NCBI GenBank assembly: GCA_032718475.1
Contig: JAUCBJ010000826.1
Coordinates: 1 to 64,000 of the forward strand
Reading direction: 5' to 3'
DNA length: 64,000 bases
Origin: Nemertoderma westbladi
Lineage: Eukaryota; Xenacoelomorpha; Nemertodermatida; Nemertodermatidae
Position 1 is the stretch's first letter. Every line of letters starts with the position of its first letter. Made by a program: the position numbers and the translations under genes. The notes beneath the pieces were generated by a model. The model searched no databases. It was given only the letters and a program-made list of their open reading frames with translations, and was not told the DNA's origin. This document shows positions 58,011 to 64,000 of the stretch, in pieces.

Positions 58011-58645
58011 TGTAAGCGGATTCAATTCCACTTCATTACCCACCAGAAAATGGGACCAGTGGCATTTAGCAATATGTTGGGGATACGAGATTACCAATAT
58101 TAATCTCCTCTCATAACCAACATTGGGGGGGGGGGGGGGGGGCGACCCAAGCCCCAAAGCCACAGAGAGAGGTGAGAGGTGAAACCACCTCGGAGGGAAC
58201 ACAGCTAGCAGAGGCTAGCAGCGGGGGGGAAACACTCAAGGGGAGTGCCAAAGTGACAATTAGTATATTAGCCAATAGTGGGGAGGGAAGCGCGTGATAA
58301 GGAACAGGAAAGCATCCATTGGGTAGAGGGCCAAAGTACAGTAGGAGGTGAAACCAATATTCAATGTGTGATTAATCATATATTATCTTACATTACTGGT
58401 TTACCAGTCAGTTGAGTTATTCAGTCAGTGCAGACCGATCATAGTTAATGACCGCCACCGCCATACCGGTAACAATTAACTTGTATTTTCTGCTGTATTC
58501 ATTTATCAGTATCGACGTGTTATTATCGCCTATATTAATCAATAACGAGAAACAACACAAACTCTTATTGTTTTCCCCAACGGCCTCTCGGCCAAAGCGT
58601 GTGACACGATTGCCCAGCAGAACGCTGACGAGTACATTTCTAACC
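58011..58645 (+). repeat. 3' LTR of the plus-strand BEL/Pao relative
   Basis: Begins TGTAAGCGGATTCAATTCC after GGGGGGAG and ends near CATTTCTAACCC. It matches 55068-55797 closely. A poly-G run lies at about 58125-58142. Confidence 0.8.
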
Positions 58646-59593
58646 CAGTCGGGATCTCCACATATTTTGACAATTTTACAAATTAATTCGGTCTAAATAA
58701 TACAATAACTTCAAACAAGTCCTAAAGTTTCCTCCCGACGATTTTAAAAGTTTGTCCCACTCTAGATGTCGTCTCCTGAGCCCTGATCGCTAACGGTAGG
58801 CTTGCAAGCCTTCCTTTCTCCATAATCTCGCTCTTTAACGCCAATGGTATTCTCACAAGCCATCCTTCCTACACCTCGCTTCACAATGTTTTGTCGAACG
58901 AGCTCGACCTCACCCTCTAAGACGATTGGGTGGTGGTCGAGATTGAACTGGGCTCGGGCTCCTGCGCCGAGCTGTCGGCGGTTCCAAAATGCTAGGAAAA
59001 GGAACGACTGGAGTCTCCCACATCCGTTGGGTGCTTAATCCTCTAAATCCTCGTCTGATCCCAATTATTCGCTTAGTAGGATCGGGTTGAGCCTCTGTAA
59101 CGCTGTCCGTCCGCTGACACCTCACTCTCCGACGTCGTCTGAACCCTCTTGGGTTCGGGCAAAGCGAATCCTGTCCCTCCACGTGGTTCTCTAGGAAGGG
59201 AAATTGTGCCTCGGGTCATCTGGATCTGTGATTTCGAAGTCGTCCTTTTGGCGACATTTACCACTTTCTTTATCTCTTGTCTGGCCTTTTGGGCTCGAAG
59301 TATACGAAATTGCGCATCATCTTGGGGGTGGCGTATCTTCTCGGGCAACGGTGTTGCTTTGAACCTTTTCGCACAAGTCTGCCTCGTCCAATATGCATGA
59401 GGTCATGCACTTGTGGTAGAATGTGCTTCGATATGCCCAGGCAATAGAGTGCCAGGCTACCCGATTCCGCTGTTCGACCCACAATTTGTCGAACTCTCCA
59501 GCTGTTATCCTGTTCACCACAGTCTGAAAATTCCATGTATTCTGGTTATCTGGGTGAACCTGCAGGAAATAGTCACACACGAATTTAAAGCCG

Positions 59594-60030
59594 TTAGCTA
59601 TCCAATGGAAATATGTCGAGCACCTCCAACAGTTTGTCATATTGAGGCATAGCTAACACATATCCTTTCTTCAATTCGACATTATGAGAGGGTTGACGGC
59701 CCAGAATCCCAGGTGCGCTCTCATGGGGAAACATCGTCGCTGCATTGACACATACTCGTCCGCTATATCTTCCCAATGGTCAAACAGCTGTCGCGTTATC
59801 TTAACTGACATATGCTCATAGGGAATGTCTCGGAGTTGGCACTCCAACGCCCTATGTCCTTTGATGTTACAGTAGGTACACTGAGCCACAAAGCGCCAAC
59901 AGGTGTAGAAAGTGTGGGACCGTTGATCCCCACACCAGTTACACACTAGGTCTGATAGAGAGATGTGCTTTGCTCCACATTTCTTGGCGTGATGCCTTGT
60001 AGCCCCGCATCTGCCGCAAATGGTGTTGGC
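59594..60030 (-). pseudogene. Triple CCHC zinc-knuckle segment
   Basis: Part of the large minus-strand ORF. The three knuckles follow each other within about 55 residues: C-x2-C-x4-H-x4-C, C-x2-C-x5-H-x4-C and C-x2-C-x4-H-x4-C. Gag proteins and some RNA-binding host proteins use such knuckles to bind single-stranded nucleic acid. All ligands are in place, although a stop separates this segment from the frame upstream (60061-60366). Confidence 0.75.
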
Positions 60031-60723
60031 AGGATACCAAACGTGTTCATAGATGAGGTCTCATATAGGGCAAGCGGTACCGTCCACGTGATAGTCTTCA
60101 TCATCAGGGTCAGTCGGTACGTTCGTCTCCGTGGGTTTCACACAAACCATGGCGTCGCTCTTCTCGAGCTCGCGTATGTCGGTTTGCATCTTCCTCGGAA
60201 GATTCTCCTCTATCTCTATAAGTTGCTGCAATGGCTCGTCGATTATCGCGGACTCGGTCGGATCCTCATCGGGATGATGAGCAGTATGCGCGAGCGCCTT
60301 CCATGATCCTTCCGGGCCCTTAATCTCTGCGTGGCGTTCCCCGTTATAGGGTACTAAAGTCAACATCGATGGTCTGTCGACGAGGCTTCCGCGTGGGTGA
60401 GATAAACATCGCGAAAAACGCTGAATCCCAGGCGCGTGAAAACTTCACAGTGGGCGTCGGTGTTATAAAATAGTCGGAGGAATTGGCGAAATACGTCTGT
60501 ATGCGTGCTCCCTCCCTCGTAAACTGTATGTCCCTCACTGAGACATAACAGGTGTCAATTAATAGTCCTAGACACTATATCGGCGATGAAACATACGTTT
60601 ACTGAAGATTCTATCGCCAAATAGTACTGCAAGATTATCTGCGGAGGTGAGGTAATCGCCCAATATACACATCCTCGCCACTTCAACTGTGACTCAAACT
60701 CGTTAACATTGGGGGTATCTCCC

Positions 60724-61200
60724 TCACCATATACGTCTGTGTATTTGCTCCTTCTCTCTCTCCTTGTAATCCCAACTGAACATGAGGTATGAGATATAAC
60801 CGGTTCCAGTTATGAGTGTATTATACTCCCGGAAATATCCTTGCTCTATAGCCCAGAGCAACAATGGTCTAGTGTCCACATAAAGCGTAGGCAATCGATC
60901 CTCCTCCTCGGGCATCCCAGCGAAGTCGCTAATAAGGTCCTCCCGTATACCGGATCCGATCTTGATGATACTCCTGTCGAGTACGACATCACGCACGGCC
61001 TTTGGTAATATCCTAGCTTCTATATTACAAGCTAGGTCCATGGATTTTACTATCCGCTTTATCATAGAGTGTCATGTCATCCCTTCCAGCATCGGCATCT
61101 TATCTTATCTGGGGCTCGAATTTGGATGGTTTTTGAAGTGAGGCTTTGCTTGTGGCTCCCTCCTTCATTGTCATAGAACATATATCCGTTTTCTCGCAGA
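60724..61200 (-). pseudogene. DEDD 3'-5' exonuclease-like segment
   Basis: Part of the large minus-strand ORF. YDNEGGSHK followed by SKTIQIRAP fits exonuclease motif I (D-x-E, then a strand ending in QI). VVLDRSIIKIGSGIREDLIS fits motif II (K-x-G-x-G-I-x-x-D-L), as in WRN and EXD-type domains. DTRPLLLWAI follows where such domains often carry a conserved D. A frameshift between motifs I and II, and a missing clear motif III, leave this tentative. Confidence 0.45.
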
Positions 61201-61740
61201 GATCGACTCGTCGCATCCCATTCATCGAGTAAATCGTCCGTAGGGTTCCATATCCATCATATGGACTTCTCATCATCGAGGCTAATGGGTTTTCTCATCC
61301 AATTGGTCGGATGTCGGTGTCAGTTTCGAACGTGCCGACTCCAATCCATAATCGAATCGTCCGCGTTAGATATCCTTGCAGGATGCAAGGTGCGATATCC
61401 GTCCCCGCGCGATCAACTTCCTTAAAGTCGGTAATATGTGGAGGCACATTGCATACGATTTTCTGAACGATTATTCTATGCAACTCCGCCACTTCTAACA
61501 CATCGCCAAACGTTACCGATGGGAGGAAATCCAGGTTCGAAATGATCTCCGGATGCTCCATGATGGGGATCTTGTAGGTCGTATCCTCTCTAGTCGGTAT
61601 GCTGATAGGAAAGTTGGTTGTCCTCGCGACCGGCACTACCACTTGGGTAGAGTGGGGTTGAGATTCTTGCATCATCTCAATGTGAGGTATCTGTAGTCTC
61701 TGCAACAAACGTTGAGTGAAGGTAATGCTATCGAAGAGTT

Positions 61741-62915
61741 AATAATAATACCTGAGTGTTTAAAGCTCATCTATCCCATCATAGTAGACATGTACCGAAC
61801 AACAAGAGTCCCACAAGAAATGAAAACAAATAAGTTGGTGCCAGTTCCCAAGAAGGGCAACCTAACACTCTATGGTTCTTTTCGGGGAATCTCATTGATC
61901 TCGATTGCTGCAAAGCTATACAATAGGATTCTATTAAATCGCATCAGGGATCCCATTGAGAGACTGCTCCATGGAAATCAGAATGGGTTCCGTAAAGGTC
62001 GTGGGACCATGGAGCCCATTTTGGCACTTAGAAGGATAATTGAAGAATTATCAAAAAAGAAAGACAGGCATCTGGCTGTTATCTTTGTTGACTTCTTCAA
62101 GGCCTTTGATTCAGTCTCTCGCTCACGTATGTACAGCATACTTTCATTATATGGGATTCCTGATGAAATTATTGCAGCAATCAGATCAGTATACGATGGT
62201 TCGACAACATTTGTGTCTACTGTTGACGGTGACACAGAACCATTTGAAGTGTTATGGGGCGTCCAGGAGATACACTTGCACCATTCTTGTTCATTATATT
62301 GGTTGACTATGTTCTACACATGTCCTTAGATCATCATAATGATGATGGGGTGATGATAACTCCACCTACTGGCTCCAGAAGTCGAGGAAATCCTGCCAAG
62401 TACCGGAAACTTACCAAGCATCGGAAACTTAAGGTCCGATTATTTAGAGCAGCAGTAGTTCCAGTACTCCTCTACGGGAATCCATGCTGGGCTCTAACTG
62501 CTGAGGACACCAAATCTCTGGATGGCACATTCACAAGAATGCTACGCCGGGTTCATTGTGCCAAGTACAATGCACACATTTCCAACCAGACACTATATAA
62601 CATTGGAGGTGTCTCATTGGTTCCCCCAAGCTTGACACTAGAACAAAATCGCCTCCGCTTTGCAGGACATTGCTTTCGCCGTGAGGACCAGCCAGTGCAT
62701 AATCTTGTACTTTGGCAGCCTCATGGAGTGAATAAGCATGGTGGACAGCCCATGACTTTCTTGAGATGCATCTTAAACGACACTGGCCTTGAAGATGCGG
62801 ATGATCTAGCAAATGTCATGGGTGATAGGGAGTTGTGGCGGTGCAATTTTGTTGACAAGCCGGCACAGCATTCTTAAAAATGCAGCTGCAATGCAGCATG
62901 CCGATCCTAGTAGTA
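61741..62915 (+). mobile_element. 5'-truncated LINE inside the large ORF
   Basis: Plus-strand LINE ending CCGATCCTAGTAGTA, flanked by TCGAAGAGTT (61731-61740) and TCAAAGAGTT (62916-62925), a 10-bp target duplication with one change. The minus-strand ORF stays in frame when the two flanks are joined through LFD, so this LINE broke a coding sequence. About 320 bp are missing inside it near 62405 compared with the copy at 28256. Confidence 0.88.
61744..62877 (+). pseudogene. LINE reverse transcriptase (internally deleted)
   Basis: RT palm and fingers: KLVPVPKKGNLTLYGSFRGI, the NQNGFRKGRGTMEP motif and VIFVDFFKAFDSVSRSRMY. A frameshift falls at GVQEIHLHHS where the intact form has GVLQGDTLAP. 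After RSRGNPAKY the sequence jumps past the FADD box to HRKLKVRLFRAAVVPVLLYG and keeps the C-terminal part. Frames are 61712-62329 and 62254-62877. The first ten codons of the upstream frame belong to the interrupted host ORF. It has no catalytic centre. Confidence 0.85.
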
Positions 62916-63770
62916 TCAAAGAGTTCGGGTGTCATTTCCTTGGGTTCGGTTTGATCGTGGGATATCCAATAGAATGGTAGGCTCGCGAGCCTTCCGCCGA
63001 ACTCCTCGATCTCGCCTTTCTCGTATGCCCTATAGGCTAAGAGCTTCACGCTTCTCCTGTGTCGACTTGTTGGACTCGTCTATTATCATACTGTAGACAT
63101 CTGGTTCGACTAGTTTGAGTTCGTAAATCACAATCTGGCCCGCGTTCGGTCCACTCATCTTAAACGAGTGATGCGGATTCGTCAAGGGGTATCCGCCTTC
63201 TTGATAACGCAGACTCTGGTGGTTTAGGCATCACGCTAATATCGGCTCGGGGTTCTCCGGGTTCAAACGCATAGGGATTGCGTTGTCTTGCGCACGCATA
63301 CATCCTCCACATTTATAGAACAGTTTATAAATGGAGAATGCTTCTTTAGTCTCCGGATCCGCTCCTCGAGCACGCCTATACAGGTGCATCCCGTCGAATT
63401 CGTCCCTAGCTGCAGGCAAGGGTTCACTCGCCGTCAGATATTGCAGCATGTGATATAATCGGCGTATCTCTGTGTCGGGGTCCTCGCAAATGTCGCTGGC
63501 GTCACACAACGCATCGTAGGGGTATAACGCATTAAACTCTGCATGTAACTCCTCCGTTCTCTTATTATAAGCGTTTATTCACTGTCACGCAACGTTTGGA
63601 TCCGCCTTGGACTTTGCGAGCTTGGCTGTACTCCTTGCCATGCTCTCGACTCCGAACACGCAAAAGTTCTTGGCCCCATATCTGTTGAACGGTGCCTGGT
63701 GATCTGCGTGAATCCCTGTTGCTGTTCTTTGTGGATCCTCTCTGCCATTATATAAGCATATATATCGGTT

Positions 63771-64000
63771 ACGTATCGTTACGTTTATCTATATCGTTGC
63801 GTTCTACTAGAGGAAGCAAAAACAGAGGTTAGATGTGAGGAGACTTAGAGTTTGTCGGCTTTTGGCTCAACTTTGCTCTAAACCCCTACCCATTTGCCTA
63901 AGATTTAGGGTTCCGCGTGATTTCGCACTGGCTCCTAATCCAAAAAAATGTGCTGATAAAAAAACGATTTCGGGCAAACTATAGCCGTGAGTCTAAAATA
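63771..64000. other. Upstream flank of the large ORF
   Basis: No gene seen. A TATATAAGC-like stretch at about 63750-63760 on the plus strand and repeated CGTTACGTATCGTTACG near 63770 lie next to the start of the minus-strand ORF. Confidence 0.35.

Larger units (their letters stand above)
55068..58645 (+). mobile_element. BEL/Pao relative, plus strand, mostly deleted
   Basis: LTRs at 55068-55797 and 58011-58645 enclose 2.2 kb. Only the last part of a coding region remains (up to 56180), then a long 3' region with the 81-bp array, purine tract GGGGGGAG and the 3' LTR. The region 56160-58645 is an inverted, diverged copy of 50350-52260. I see no matching target duplication: the left flank GCACC lies inside the RT of the minus-strand element and the right flank is AGTCG. 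Confidence 0.75.
58900..63770 (-). pseudogene. Large unknown protein: ORF2-like, exonuclease-like, zinc knuckles (broken)
   Basis: A long decayed minus-strand frame of about 1,200 codons, once the LINE at 61741-62915 is set aside. Start near 63745 (MAERIHKEQQQGFTQ). N to C: an ORF2-like part with DPDTEIRRLYHMLQYLTASE and CGGCMRAQ (63509-63231); a linker up to MTPELFD, where the LINE sits; TREDTTYKIP and ITDFKEVDRAGTD (61708-61295); an exonuclease-like part with MFYDNEGGSHK, SKTIQIRAP and DRSIIKIGSGIREDLISDF (about 61185-60880); three CCHC knuckles CGRCGATRHHAKKC, CNWCGDQRSHTFYTC and CTYCNIKGHRALEC (about 60025-59855); a folded-looking region (59800-59320); and a basic tail (59350-58910). Many frameshifts and stops make it non-functional. 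I know no protein with this order. Confidence 0.6.

Noticed and set aside
1-64000. CRISPR arrays, operons or bacterial-type regulatory sites
   Set aside because: The window is clearly eukaryotic; tandem repeats here lack unique spacers of even size.

Overview
The window looks like nuclear DNA of a marine invertebrate animal. It carries a metazoan-type cytosolic ribosomal protein L37 gene, a fibrinogen-domain membrane protein with a clean intron, a DHRS1-like dehydrogenase, BEL/Pao LTR retrotransposons, several non-LTR elements and a tRNA-derived SINE with a central block like those of animal MetaSINEs. It is AT-rich, with long G or C homopolymers and many short self-complementary words (TAGGCCTA, TACCGGTA). 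I cannot name the phylum; an invertebrate deuterostome or a lophotrochozoan would both fit.

Layout. 1-16.6 kb is gene-poor host DNA with three recognisable genes: rpL37 (minus, 6260-6547), a two-exon type II membrane fibrinogen-related protein (minus, 10387-11895) and a single-exon DHRS1-like SDR (plus, 15535-16410). A 0.8 kb minisatellite (about 2290-3085) and two small LINE fragments lie among them. From 16610 to 43556 lie two full-length, same-family LTR elements, one after the other in the same orientation, each with a 5-bp target duplication (ACTAA; ATTGG/GTTGG). Each encodes a BEL/Pao gag and aspartic protease. The reverse transcriptase, most of RNase H and the integrase core are gone at the same place in both, and an unrelated second ORF (ORF2, about 560 codons) lies near the 3' end. 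The first copy carries a MITE in its 3' LTR, and that MITE is itself split by a LINE. The second carries a SINE.

From 44 to 64 kb the window is a mosaic: a LINE endonuclease fragment; a minus-strand coiled-coil ORF; LINE 3' ends; a minus-strand BEL/Pao pol fragment; a plus-strand relative of it with inverted repeat arms; and a long decayed minus-strand ORF (63.77 to 58.9 kb). This last ORF has a stretch matching ORF2, a stretch resembling a DEDD exonuclease and three CCHC zinc knuckles, and is cut by a LINE insertion.

How they fit together. The tandem pair looks like a non-autonomous BEL/Pao lineage that multiplied after losing its own polymerase and integrase, so it must have used enzymes supplied in trans. 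The best candidate for an undescribed system is ORF2 and its larger relative with zinc knuckles and an exonuclease-like region. I recognise no known family for either. All protein calls rest on reading the translations by eye; no database search was possible.
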